A DNA stretch of 56,085 nucleotides from Oscillospiraceae bacterium (GTDB taxonomy: Bacteria > Bacillota > Clostridia > Oscillospirales > Acutalibacteraceae). Below, piece by piece: positions 51,201-56,079 of this stretch. Every line of letters starts with the position of its first letter. Position 1 is the first letter of the stretch. The stretch is taken from contig SVPG01000013.1 in NCBI GenBank assembly GCA_015065975.1, forward strand, positions 1 to 56,085, given 5' to 3'. The position numbers and the translations under genes were made by a program. The notes under the pieces are model-generated. The model was not told the origin of the DNA. It searched no databases and saw only the letters and a program-made list of their open reading frames with translations.

Positions 51201-51843
51201 TGATAGCGATGTTACCGTCATTGGGTCTTGCAGCATACTGTGCGGAAGCCGACTTGAATGCGATCTCAGCAGAATTTACATAAGCATCGATCCATCCGGT
51301 GGTATCCACGTGCATGTGCTGGTTGCTGTAGTGTCCTGTGGAGCATGCCGTGCCGGGAAGATGATTCTTATAGCACGACTGACAGTAAGAACACTGGCTG
51401 GAGCAGTGCTGACACATTCCCTGTGTGTCCCAACCGCTCTTTGCATTCCATACATGATCTGCAGGAATGGCTGCGCAGCCGCCGACAGACAGCCAGCCGT
51501 CAGCAGTAAGATCGCCGCCTACGATAAGAGCATAGTCATTGTTGAACTTTGCCTTAACGGAAGCCGACCAACCCTGCTCGATGGTCAGGTCGCCGCCGAT
51601 GATCGCTCGACCCTCAGAGTCGGCGCCAAGCTGCGTCATGTCTCCGAAGACGATAAGGCAGACCTCGTCGGTCGCAATGTCGTCCACGCTGTTGAAACGG
51701 AGGACATTATCTTTCTGCTTCTCATCGTACTCTACACTTGCATACGCGACAACTGAGCTGGTGCTCACTATCGAGATACAAAGCACGATAGAGATGATGC
51801 TGAAAAATACCCGTCTCAACGTTTTCTTCGTTGAACCCTTCAT
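39259..51843 (-). CDS. giant cell-surface protein: choice-of-anchor-A domain, 36 CnaB/DUF5979-like modules, sorting signal
   Basis: About 4,194 residues, secreted. (1) Signal peptide, residues 1-35, AYA-S cleavage. (2) Choice-of-anchor-A domain, about 45-335 (IVFGDMTQLGADSEGRAIIGG, ALIVGGDLTADG), interrupted near 139-166 by a Cys/His cluster (CQHC..QCSYCQSC..H). (3) About 341-4,110: 36 tandem beta-sandwich modules of about 90-115 residues with plan (L/I)TVxK, FxLKAGExKTF, YRVxETxxGxxY, xVTFTN. The Lys, the Glu and the Asn expected for an intramolecular isopeptide bond are present in all 36. (4) Linker, then DTPTTGD, hydrophobic segment and KKKK, a probable non-LPXTG sortase signal. Start at ATG 51843 after AAGGGGGA; the frame runs on upstream to 51888 without a ribosome site. 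Likely an adhesin or stalk. Substrate unknown. Confidence 0.93.
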   Translation of the reverse strand: MKGSTKKTLRRVFFSIISIVLCISIVSTSSVVAYASVEYDEKQKDNVLRFNSVDDIATDEVCLIVFGDMTQLGADSEGRAIIGGDLTIEQGWSASVKAKFNNDYALIVGGDLTADGWLSVGGCAAIPADHVWNAKSGWDTQGMCQHCSSQCSYCQSCYKNHLPGTACSTGHYSNQHMHVDTTGWIDAYVNSAEIAFKSASAQYAARPNDGNIAISGSTATLSPSADHVAGNPHVFNIDGNAITAVNFDGSFGSDSILINISGTKPNVYGGNDSDTVRQAQAVWNYYEATALESNSTSVQGSLLAPYATYTAGQGHVNGTTIVQNMVATGGFEYHTGNFFKDPLKATLTVEKKMSDGSTPDADFGFTLYHKEGSGWTEIESFTLKAGEVKAFNDLPEGNTYKVVETDSGTGYGFVSVTGGTTNDNASKSATFTVAATGYKVVFTNEAQTGSITVKKALEDAIDPSASFSFTLQKQNGSTWENVAGATFNLTNNGSKTIEGLEYGNYRVVEDVSGSVYTTTVGGETGNAAQIALTADNANQTVTFTNTRKEAKLTVVKTIAAGDKDTGESFTFQLFEAKNGAWEKKDAEFSLKNGESKTFTLPVGVEYKVEEISSGSSYTLTGVSPSNEVKLTSDYTMTFTNSIARMGITVTKEVIGGGNASDVFTFNISGRELNENFTLKAGESKTFDNLQEGDSYVIKEVESGAIYELDSIVGGTVEGNKTTVVVAQGASVTFKNKVKTGEITIGKTLADTVNPEATFTFTVKDAAGTVIKTVTLANGETATVSGLPYGQTYTVEEATDGVSYVTTYSVDGKAAVSGTSTNVTIGGSHSVNFTNKRASTTLTVVKKLADGSINLGETYTFQLYKNVKGSWFAQGDPFTLTAGASTSFSVDIGAEYGVVELSSGDSYKLSTVTGGTSVEIDGAAGASKVIAGNTTFTFVNEVKKGSIYVYKKLNDNVATDASFTFTLQKYEGGTWKDVEMIAFGNEEGYEFKGLDYGYNYRVVETVDSSIYSTVYNVYADATLSGGKLNVSGSSDSGASNVSAEIKLDSQFKAIVFTNTRKTATLKVSKALVAGSADLGEDFTFQIERQLDGKWTKVGSAFTLKAGDKPYSVELEVGVNYRVIETSTGASYSFSSVAGANAIDGVNGGQIKFTKDTEVTIYNKIKTGEITVTKVLNDTTSPDAKFTFTLYKKSGSGWISTGETFLLGKGESLTIKDLPYGETYKLVETGSDLYATSNTVAGVETASNETPEITISKATVEVEFENTRKTATLTVDKKLKDGSYNFGDTFEFVLERKLADDSWTKVEEFTLKAGEKTTFKLAVGETYRVIETGISDNYDFYTVEGDGSYIVAENGKGASIAFAADASVTIVNKTKGASLTVRKSVSGTGAAEDTFSFKLQKLVGDKWTDVESFDLKAGGSKDFDVQLGDSYRVYETKYGASYELTGITGGDENVVESAYAQVTIDGAEDITFVNTVKKGSVIVTKTLNDDLNSDAKFAFTVQAQIDGEWKTIGNGLIGGGESFTVGGIEYGTLVRVIEAVDSAKYATVNNTGDGAQAELTISGDAEINFTNTRKNATIKVAKQLSAGSSDVGDTFAFELFVKNGSAWTSVEKFSLKAGESKTFDKLYAGADYMVVETLADGSKYIFDTVSGGSFAEYKNNPAATVTASADAAANVVFYNANAAAKLQVAKTVVGDAGEDSFSFELQKKEGATYTTVDTFVLKAGETKTLDVVYGSTYRVVETKLGDIYKLTAIDGADTNSIANRTADVRIVTGTEKITFTNTVKSATLVVDKALAAGSKDLGETFTFELLVKEGTAWKSVEEFTLSAGGKQEFTDLVAGKEYLVVEKLGTSSKYNFVSVTGATYTEYKNNNGGAVVLLPDVANNVTFTNMVKGASLTINKSVVGDAKADTFTFDIYKKNGTEYVAFKKGVVVTPGTPVTITEGVSIGDEFKIVESGAASRFELTAIAGADNSSLADNAAFVKIPAEGSNVTFTNTVRSATLKVSKALAEGSNNLGGTFAFELYRLVDGNWEYEKSFELGIGKSVTFTDLIAGEQYLVIEKLADGSVYAFASVAGGKAETFNGYNGASIAADADKAAAIEFTNKNAEASLTVKKVVAGTANDNVFAFKLQKKNGTEYVDVEEFNLTAGQTKTFTVKFGDQYRVIETAVSGRYTLTAITGADEIDIADKYGDVTIDGAEVVTFTNTVNTGSLTVSKTVVEDIDSGASFTFQLMKWNGTEFVNDGDAFQLANGEKKTFEGLEYGSVYVVKETANDSYTTKYKVGSDAEAAGLEAAYTVNAKAQSIKFTNTRKQATLTVDKAIVGADNGYEFTFQLQQKDGDGWKNVGSAFKLSATAEPKSFQLDVDTKYRVIETDTGATYNFASADVAGASDEIVITDKGNKGVEFTLIGNADVTITNEIKTTKLTLSKRVDGFANGDSFTFTVSKNGGEAVTYTLKAGEFVEIDADYEDVFVITEGALSDRYELSGIVGADSTEGMQATITINADDEAVEYTNKVKTGEIIITKTLNDVANPDAKFVFTAEYSTDGNTWQPLSDSTNSSSKSLGNGEQWKITGIQYGTQVRITESVDGKLYTTTNTVGSSSTAIVTIDAASETVGFTNTRNNTKLSVYKQLKAGDVNTGDEFKFTLNGPNYDNYEFTLKITEGTTTNVVTFDKILVGADYTITETDSGKSYSLYSVEADGKNIENGASINIVDAMSVVFTNTVKAGELTVKKELNDVINPDASFEVTATITDAEGNVTTQSGVISARTSKTFTGIPFGSTVVVTETVDSDIYTTTYKVGETETNTVAINSEKNEMVITNTRKNASLTVVKTLAAGGTDVAGDFEFELLMANGTDANGNTVWKSVENFTLKLGESKTFADLYTGVEYLVIEKLAEGSKYVFSSVAGGTELVYDGSNGAYVMADAAAAKTLTFTNDNAGAKLTVGKEVVGKSYGDTFTFQLQKLTNGAYVNVGDEIVLAAGETQDIAVKYGDSYRIVETKLGAKYSLTAIEGADNFALENRSADIKIDSAEQTVIFTNTVKSASLTINKKLAAGSNNLGGTFAFDIYSITTDENGNEVVTLYKTVKLEIGGSETINGLVAGERYYVIERLDDATAYDFYQVEGAELVVYDGNKGGVIELQPDVANTVTISNTAKSAKLIINKAVIGEARTDTFTFDVYKMVGGQYTKIREAMVVVPGTPVEIEANVGDKFMIVETSSAARFELTAIDGADTKDLTKLTAEVTVPETGSNVTFTNSVKATSITVSKKLADGGVNLGDNAKFDFALYHRTADGDVLVESFQLELGGKKTINGLVAGDEYIVVEKLAADSKYTFVTVTGGEQITYSDYDAVKLTAQPDAANAVEFTNGNAGAKLTIKKMVSAHGMTCNDTFTFQLQKKVGDKYENVGEVITLAAGAYVNVDVKFGDVYRIIETNLGASYDLVAVNGADTVDLKEYAAVVTINDANETVEFNNCLKKGSVTVTKTLDDDYTPNAKFVFKAEKLEGENWVALNDASGRNSVEISDNGSWTITNIPYGTQVRITESAGDGKTYTTTNTVGEGNTAVVTVNGENAEIGFTNTRNSANLSVQKTLTGLMDADEEFIITVTGVFKGSQLEQTKTYYFAATAAEATETTEARYAIGTIVPVEGVLYGATYVIEEKTGDVNYYDTSVNGVLGTTGKVTVYEDTNIVVDNPRKTADLTVTKSLEAGSEDLGEEFAFQLFRLRSGEWEKVGEQFVLKAGESYTFTGIPVGFTYKVIETETGADYLFGSVPEDTILVNGEEGMGAMFVLSKDRTVNITNRLNPYSITVRKTVSADGGDANAEFTFELQKKNGSKWETVEEFTLKANGDKLFKNLAEGDVYRVVETDTGAAYDFDNVTIRKMGDEDSVDNNKCAAIVTVDGAEDITFHNVPKTQTLKVTKEVTGTEDASAKFKFELWKNTGDGWTFEKDFNLSAGKTEKIDVIYGVEYKVVESATGASYELKKIDGADSYDLAKASGTVTVDGDEEIIFTNALATGTITVTKTVTGYDTSNRAFSFQLVDQDGYAVAADGTNASGKFSLRNGESVTLSGIPCGTIVYVVETVDAEEYQTSYTVDGSDYYSGNMTSTVVIGPDNSSISYLNNYIGSVVLGAESSVDLESTTTKPTVNETPTIKVESSPVINKVLGDYDTPTTGDGDIPMPIIIAMAVSVIIILSIGKKKKSGVGVR
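41130..43686 (-). repeat. super-repeat copy 2: modules 24-31 of the giant gene
   Basis: Eight-module block A B C B C B C A. It matches modules 12-19 (about 44932-47430) module by module; e.g. 28 and 16 share VxPGTPV, ARFELTAIxGAD and GSNVTFTN, and 27 and 15 share LxPDVAN. Boundaries are approximate. Confidence 0.7.
44932..47430 (-). repeat. super-repeat copy 1: modules 12-19 of the giant gene
   Basis: First (N-terminal) copy of the eight-module block; see the copy at about 41130-43686. The copies have diverged well beyond recent duplication but keep module order. Confidence 0.7.
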
Positions 51844-51922
51844 TTTTGCAAAATCCCCCTTGCATAGTGTATTTGCCGTCCTTTCCATCGTCGGACGACA
51901 GGTGGATAATTTACTATTTGAA

Positions 51923-52013
51923 CCTAGCGGATTTCTCCGCAGGATAAGCGAAAATCATCCCGGCTCTCTTCGAGCCGATCAATGTAACGGGTGCTTTTGG
52001 GCACTATTACATT
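51923..52013 (-). promoter_or_regulatory. structured 5' leader of the giant gene
   Basis: Between the promoter and the start codon lie about 170 untranslated bases with three hairpins, in transcript order: 52013-51981 (AATGTAA/TTACATT with inner GTGC/GCAC), 51977-51961 (perfect CGGCTC/GAGCCG, 5-base loop), 51943-51923 (CCTGCGGA with TCCGC-bulge-AGG, GAAA loop). The first begins almost at the predicted 5' end. I could not match it to c-di-GMP, cobalamin or other known riboswitch consensus by eye. Confidence 0.55.
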
Positions 52014-52022
52014 TACAGTGAA

Positions 52023-52051
52023 ATTTTCTCACATTCACCACTCTTTGTCAA
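52023..52051 (-). promoter_or_regulatory. promoter of the giant surface-protein gene
   Basis: Minus strand: perfect -35 TTGACA (52046-52051), 17-bp spacer, weak -10 GAAAAT (52023-52028). A strong -35 with a poor -10 suggests regulation. Confidence 0.55.
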
Positions 52052-52098
52052 TAAATATGAATTCATTTTGGATGATTTTTCCGTACATTTTCGCTCTA

Positions 52099-52119
52099 TT
52101 ATTTAACTAAATTAAATAA
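52099..52119. repeat. AT-only palindrome upstream of the giant-gene promoter
   Basis: TTATTTAA, 5-base spacer, TTAAATAA, centred about 60 bp upstream of the -35. Possible operator; it is also the T-rich tail after the neighbouring hairpin. Confidence 0.45.
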
Positions 52120-52176
52120 CGATGACCCGACCTTATTTTCAACCACCATATATTGTGGTCTTCGGTCGAGTCATCG
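52120..52176 (-). terminator. large two-level hairpin after the lipoprotein gene
   Basis: Outer arms 52120-52132 and 52164-52176 pair over 13 bases (one G-U/C-A type mismatch); inner arms ACCAC/GTGGT (52142-52146, 52155-52159). On the minus strand it is followed by TTATTTAATTT, so it probably ends transcription from the lipoprotein gene. Confidence 0.55.
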
Positions 52177-52205
52177 CACTTTTTGATATTCGTGATTTTT
52201 TCGGT

Positions 52206-52730
52206 CTATTCGCCGATTTCTTCCTCAGCAAGATCTTTTGAAGAAACGGGGATTGACGAGCCGATAAGCCAGCGTCCGTCCCTGAGAACGAGCCTGTGTT
52301 CAATGACGTAGCGCACGGTCTGAGATTCGCCGTTTTCATCGGTCGAAATCATCAGCTGGGCAGCCTGAACAACAGCCTCATTTTCCGAAGCGGAAATCAC
52401 CTCAAAATCGGTCGTATCGAACTGTGCGACAACATCGCTCGAGCTTATGAGATCAAGATACGCCGCTCTGCTTTTCTGAGTGTCTGCGGAAGCATCCATC
52501 GAAGCCATATAGACATCGGCATTGCGCGAATTGAACGCGTCAATATTGTCCATTATCGCCTGAGCGTAAACCATATCCTCCTCGGCTATGACGTCGCTCT
52601 GAGACACAGCGGCATCACCGCTCGCTGAGCCGGAAGCCGAGCCCGATGCGGAACCGCTGCCCGAGCAGGCAGCAAGCATCATTATCAGAATCGCCGCAAA
52701 TGCCGCAGCAGCAAGCTTTTTCATGTTCAT
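52206..52730 (-). CDS. small lipoprotein of unknown function
   Basis: 174 residues: signal peptide with lipobox MLAAC (Cys near 20), a low-complexity SGSASGSASGSASGD linker, then a domain of about 140 residues with IMDNIDAFNSRNADVYMASMD...VVAQFDTTDFEVISASENEAVVQAAQL...RLVLRDGRWLIGSS. The later part, ending in a strand that leads to DGRWLI, is the usual look of NTF2/SnoaL-like (DUF4878-type) domains, which bind small ligands or act as wall-associated accessory proteins. ATG 52730 after AAAGGA; the frame runs upstream into trmL without a better start. Probably co-transcribed with trmL. Confidence 0.8.
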   Translation of the reverse strand: MNMKKLAAAAFAAILIMMLAACSGSGSASGSASGSASGDAAVSQSDVIAEEDMVYAQAIMDNIDAFNSRNADVYMASMDASADTQKSRAAYLDLISSSDVVAQFDTTDFEVISASENEAVVQAAQLMISTDENGESQTVRYVIEHRLVLRDGRWLIGSSIPVSSKDLAEEEIGE

Positions 52731-52765
52731 TTCAAAACATCCTTTCACGCCTCGAGGGCAGATTT

Positions 52766-53260
52766 TTACCATTCGTATTTTGTGAGACTTCCGTAATTTT
52801 TCAGCTCGGGATAGCCCCATTGTCTGAGCACTTCATAGACCCCGATCGCGACCGTATTCGACAGATTAAGGCTTCTCGCCTCGCTTATCATCGGCAGTCT
52901 GACGCACCTGTCGGGGTTGTCGAAAAGCAGCTCCTCGGGCAGTCCCGCAGTCTCTTTTCCAAAGAACAGGTATGCCTTATCGGGGTAATTTATCTCGGAG
53001 TAAACATTTTTTGCCTTTGTTGAAAAGTAATAAAACTCACCTGTATTTTTACTAAAAAAATCTCCCAAATCAACATAGTAATTTATATCCAAAAGGTGCC
53101 AGTAATCGAGCCCGGCGCGCTTTAATTTCGCATCATCGACCTTGAATCCCATCGGACCGACAAGGTGAAGCCGTGCGCCCGTCGCCGCGCAGGTACGCGC
53201 CACATTGCCCGTATTCTGAGGTATCTGCGGCTCGACGAGCACAATATTCAGTTCCGACAT
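52766..53260 (-). CDS. trmL: tRNA (cytidine/uridine-34 2'-O)-methyltransferase
   Basis: TrmL methylates the wobble ribose of tRNA-Leu isoacceptors. 164 residues, a minimal SPOUT domain: LNIVLVEPQIPQNTGNVART at the start, RLHLVGPMGF, the SAM-knot motif LFFGKETAGLP and the closing IRxPM-like RLPMISEARSLNLSNTVAI. Length and motifs are standard. The ATG at 53260 is used; a GTG at 53269 is possible. Upstream of the lipoprotein gene on the same strand. Confidence 0.97.
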   Translation of the reverse strand: MSELNIVLVEPQIPQNTGNVARTCAATGARLHLVGPMGFKVDDAKLKRAGLDYWHLLDINYYVDLGDFFSKNTGEFYYFSTKAKNVYSEINYPDKAYLFFGKETAGLPEELLFDNPDRCVRLPMISEARSLNLSNTVAIGVYEVLRQWGYPELKNYGSLTKYEW

Positions 53261-53400
53261 AACGAACACTTTCTTTCGCAGGCATTATTTTTCAAAAAGA
53301 TGCATTTTTCGTCCGCTTCGGGTAAAAATATGCGTGAAGTACCAGCGTTGACGCTGTAACTTTCCGCAAAGGAGCGGGCATCAAATGCACTCTGTAATAC

Positions 53401-53423
53401 TGACCGCAGCGGTCATATATAAT
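53401..53423 (+). promoter_or_regulatory. palindromic operator and -10 of the 60-residue gene
   Basis: Perfect palindrome TGACCGC-A-GCGGTCA (53401-53415) ends 2 bases before a perfect -10 TATAAT (53418-53423). There is no clear -35, so the palindrome occupies the spacer and probably binds a dimeric regulator. Confidence 0.6.
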
Positions 53424-53444
53424 AGGTATAGGAGGATACGCAAG

Positions 53445-53627
53445 ATGACAAAAAGCGCAATGAACGTTGTTAAAGGCATGGTTATCGGCGCTGCCGCAGG
53501 CGCGGCGGTCGGAACCGTCGGGAGCTGCCTCATGTGCTCGGGCAAAAGAATGCACCGCAAAAAGGCCATCCATGCAGCAGACATGATGAGCGATATTTTC
53601 GACAATATGTCCTATCTTTTCAAATAA
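53445..53627 (+). CDS. 60-residue glycine-zipper-like membrane protein (YtxH-like)
   Basis: Small protein with one hydrophobic Gly/Ala segment, GMVIGAAAGAAVGTVGSCLM (residues 10-29), then a basic stretch and a short helix (AADMMSDIFDNMSYLF). The GxxxG-type spacing recalls YtxH/glycine-zipper stress proteins of Firmicutes; function unknown. AGGAGG (53430-53435) fixes the ATG at 53445. Monocistronic, between an operator-like palindrome and a perfect terminator. Confidence 0.8.
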   Translation: MTKSAMNVVKGMVIGAAAGAAVGTVGSCLMCSGKRMHRKKAIHAADMMSDIFDNMSYLFK

Positions 53628-53640
53628 CGCTTTTCCTTCA

Positions 53641-53672
53641 AAAAGCAAGGCAGGATATCCTGCCTTGCTTTT
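53641..53672. terminator. bidirectional terminator
   Basis: Exact 32-base palindrome with A- and T-ends (arms AAAAGCAAGGCAGGAT); serves the small gene and the convergent secA2. Confidence 0.9.
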
Positions 53673-53677
53673 ACATT

Positions 53678-56011
53678 TTACTCGTCATCGTCGTCATCGT
53701 CATCCTTGGTCTTGCCCGTCAGCTTGCGGAATATCTCCGGCATACGGCTGAACTGGTCGGCAGACTCGTCGATGAGATATGTCCACGTGGAGGTCGGTCC
53801 CTTGAGATTTGATTTCTCAAGGTCAACACCGTTTTCGTTGACAACGACCGTATCAAAGGCATTTACAACGCATTCCTCGATATGCTTGAACATAGCGGAG
53901 AACGCAACGATAGCTTCACGTCTGAACTCATCGAGAGGCACCTTTCCTCCGATGACAACGAGGTGGATACCCTGACGCACACCCGTGATGTATTCAAGAT
54001 ATTCCGCCCAGCAGCGGTTCATATAGTGAAGTATGAGCTGTCTTTCGATGAGTGCGACCTTCTCCTTGCCGAAAGCCTTCTGAAGTCTGATGGCCTTTGC
54101 AGGGTTTGCCGTCGCGAGCATTCTCGGCTCCATATCGCCGGTCAGAATGTTGTAGTGCTTGGAGTGTATCGATCTTCTCTGGTCATCTATTATGGATGTA
54201 TACTGAGAGAGCTGCTGTCTCATTTCCTGATAATAGCCCTCTGCGATACGCTGCACACGTTCAATTTCAACGAGGACACGCTTGTCTCGCACGACCTGCG
54301 AGCTGCCGCCCTGGAATGCATATCTGGGAAGAAGCTGCTTGAGTCCGAACTTTACCATAAGCTCGTCTTCAATACTGCAGCAGAAATGAGTCTCGCCCGG
54401 GTCGCCCTGACGTCCCGCACGTCCTCTGAGCTGGTTGTCTATTCTTCGGCTCTCGTAATGGCTGGTGCCGATAACAAAGAGTCCGCCGAGATTTACTATC
54501 TTGTCGCGGTTTTTCTCCGAAGCGCCGCCGAGCTTTATATCAACTCCGCGACCTGCCATATTGGTCGAAACGGTAACAGCGCCGAGCTGCCCCGCTCTCG
54601 AAATGACCTTTGCTTCGTCTGCGTCATGTTTTGCGTTGAGCACCTGCGTGAACACGCCCGCGCGTCTGAGCTCGTCGGCAAGCCACTCCGATTCCTCGAC
54701 CGTTGTCGTACCGATAAGAACGGGACGGCCCGATTTGTGCTGGTTGATGGTCTCGGTTATAACGGCACGCATCTTTGCGTCCTTGGTCTGATAGACGCTG
54801 TCCTCTCTGTCCTTACGGATAAGCGGTTTGTTGGGAGGAACGCTTATTATCTGCAGGCCGTACATATTGTAAAACTCAGATGCGGAAGTCATCGCGGTAC
54901 CTGTCATGCCGGTCATGTTTTTATACATTCTCATAAAGTACTGAATGGTGATCTGAGAAAGTATCATACCGGAGGAATTGGTCTCGATTCCTTCCTTTAT
55001 CTCGACCGCAGCCTGCAGTCCTTCGGGATAATGTCGGTTTTCGACGACACGTCCCGTAAATTCGTCAACGATGAGCAGTTTGCCGTCCTTGACGATATAG
55101 TCTTTATCTATCTTGAGGGTATGCTCCGCAGTAAGTGCATTTGTTATGCACTGGAGCATTTCCATATTTTCCTCGGCATAGAGGTTCTCCACTCCGAGAA
55201 GTCTCTCTATGACAAGTATGCCCTTTTCGGTCAGACCTATCGCATTGGTAAAGCCGTCGATCTTGAAATGGGTGTTGACCTGCAGCTTCTTTGCAAGCTT
55301 AGCCGCCTGCTTCACGATGGAATCGTTGTAGGGAACGTCACCCGCGATAACAAGCGGAACACGTGCCTCATCTATGAGCATGGAGTCGGCCTCGTCAACA
55401 ATGGCGTACTGGAAACGGCTCTGTACGATCTCTTCCTCTTTTGTTGCAAGGAAGTCTCGCAGATAGTCAAAACCGCATTCCTTTATGGTGATATAGAGGA
55501 TATCCCTGTTATAAAGTTCGCGTCTGATCTCACGGGGAGTATCGGCAACGATATAGCCGACCGACAGCCCGAGGAATTCAAAGACCTTGCCCATCTGGTC
55601 AAAGTCACGCTTTACGAGGTAATCGTTGAATGTGAGAATATGGACTCGGTGTCCGGAAATGGCATGAAGCGCCGCAGGCATAACCGCCGCAAGAGTCTTG
55701 CCCTCGCCGGTATACATCTCCGTCAGCTTGCCCTCAAACATGGCAATACCCGCAAGAATCTGACAGTCGTAAGCCTGCAGACCGAGAACGCGCTTTGCCG
55801 CCTCTCTCGTCAGCGCAAACACGGGTATAAGATATTTCTTCGCCTCGGAGGGATCCTTTATCTGTCCGCGAATCCACTGCGCAAACACCTTGAGCGAGTA
55901 ATCGCTTCTTCCCTCAAAATCGATCTCCTTTATCTCTTCAACGACCGATTCGTTACGCTCTATAAAGACACCTGACGGGTCAAACATTTCGGTAAACTTT
56001 GCTTTTGCCAC
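53678..56011 (-). CDS. secA2: SecA-family preprotein translocase ATPase, SecA2-like
   Basis: ATPase that drives proteins through SecYEG. 777 residues: Walker A TGEGKT (101-106), DEAD at 206-209 (IVDEADSML), and the complete second motor domain (STNMAGRGVDIKLGG, QLRGRAGRQGDPG). It is shorter than housekeeping SecA (about 830-900) and lacks the C-terminal linker with the Cys-rich zinc site; it ends in a run of seven Asp instead. That fits accessory SecA2 proteins, such as the C. difficile one that exports wall proteins, but it could be the only SecA of this organism. Starts with GTG 56011 after GGGGGAG. A giant secreted protein is encoded 2 kb away, so it is a candidate exporter. Confidence 0.88.
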   Translation of the reverse strand: MAKAKFTEMFDPSGVFIERNESVVEEIKEIDFEGRSDYSLKVFAQWIRGQIKDPSEAKKYLIPVFALTREAAKRVLGLQAYDCQILAGIAMFEGKLTEMYTGEGKTLAAVMPAALHAISGHRVHILTFNDYLVKRDFDQMGKVFEFLGLSVGYIVADTPREIRRELYNRDILYITIKECGFDYLRDFLATKEEEIVQSRFQYAIVDEADSMLIDEARVPLVIAGDVPYNDSIVKQAAKLAKKLQVNTHFKIDGFTNAIGLTEKGILVIERLLGVENLYAEENMEMLQCITNALTAEHTLKIDKDYIVKDGKLLIVDEFTGRVVENRHYPEGLQAAVEIKEGIETNSSGMILSQITIQYFMRMYKNMTGMTGTAMTSASEFYNMYGLQIISVPPNKPLIRKDREDSVYQTKDAKMRAVITETINQHKSGRPVLIGTTTVEESEWLADELRRAGVFTQVLNAKHDADEAKVISRAGQLGAVTVSTNMAGRGVDIKLGGASEKNRDKIVNLGGLFVIGTSHYESRRIDNQLRGRAGRQGDPGETHFCCSIEDELMVKFGLKQLLPRYAFQGGSSQVVRDKRVLVEIERVQRIAEGYYQEMRQQLSQYTSIIDDQRRSIHSKHYNILTGDMEPRMLATANPAKAIRLQKAFGKEKVALIERQLILHYMNRCWAEYLEYITGVRQGIHLVVIGGKVPLDEFRREAIVAFSAMFKHIEECVVNAFDTVVVNENGVDLEKSNLKGPTSTWTYLIDESADQFSRMPEIFRKLTGKTKDDDDDDDE

Positions 56012-56050
56012 GGGTTCTCCCCCTTTCCGATTCGCAATTATCCATATTGC

Positions 56051-56079
56051 ATTATATCAAAAAAAACACCTCTTGGCAA
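56051..56079 (-). promoter_or_regulatory. promoter of secA2
   Basis: Minus strand: -35 TTGCCA (56074-56079), 17-bp spacer, -10 TATAAT (56051-56056). Confidence 0.75.

Noticed and set aside
41722-51756. A 10-kb open frame on the plus strand, antisense to the giant gene (about 3,344 codons, Cys/Leu/Val-rich)
   Set aside because: It is opposite to the module repeats, whose strong codon bias avoids the triplets that would read as stops on the other strand. It has no ribosome site, and its composition is the mirror of the sense gene. An effect of repetition, not a gene.
51923-52013. c-di-GMP riboswitch (type I or II) in the giant-gene leader
   Set aside because: A GCCGGG-like word is present, but the GGACGCAAAGCCAC-type core and the tetraloop-receptor layout are not; the hairpins are separate and simple.
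53882-55975. A 697-codon plus-strand open frame antisense to secA2
   Set aside because: Complete SecA motifs lie on the minus strand; the antisense frame has no domain, signal or ribosome site.
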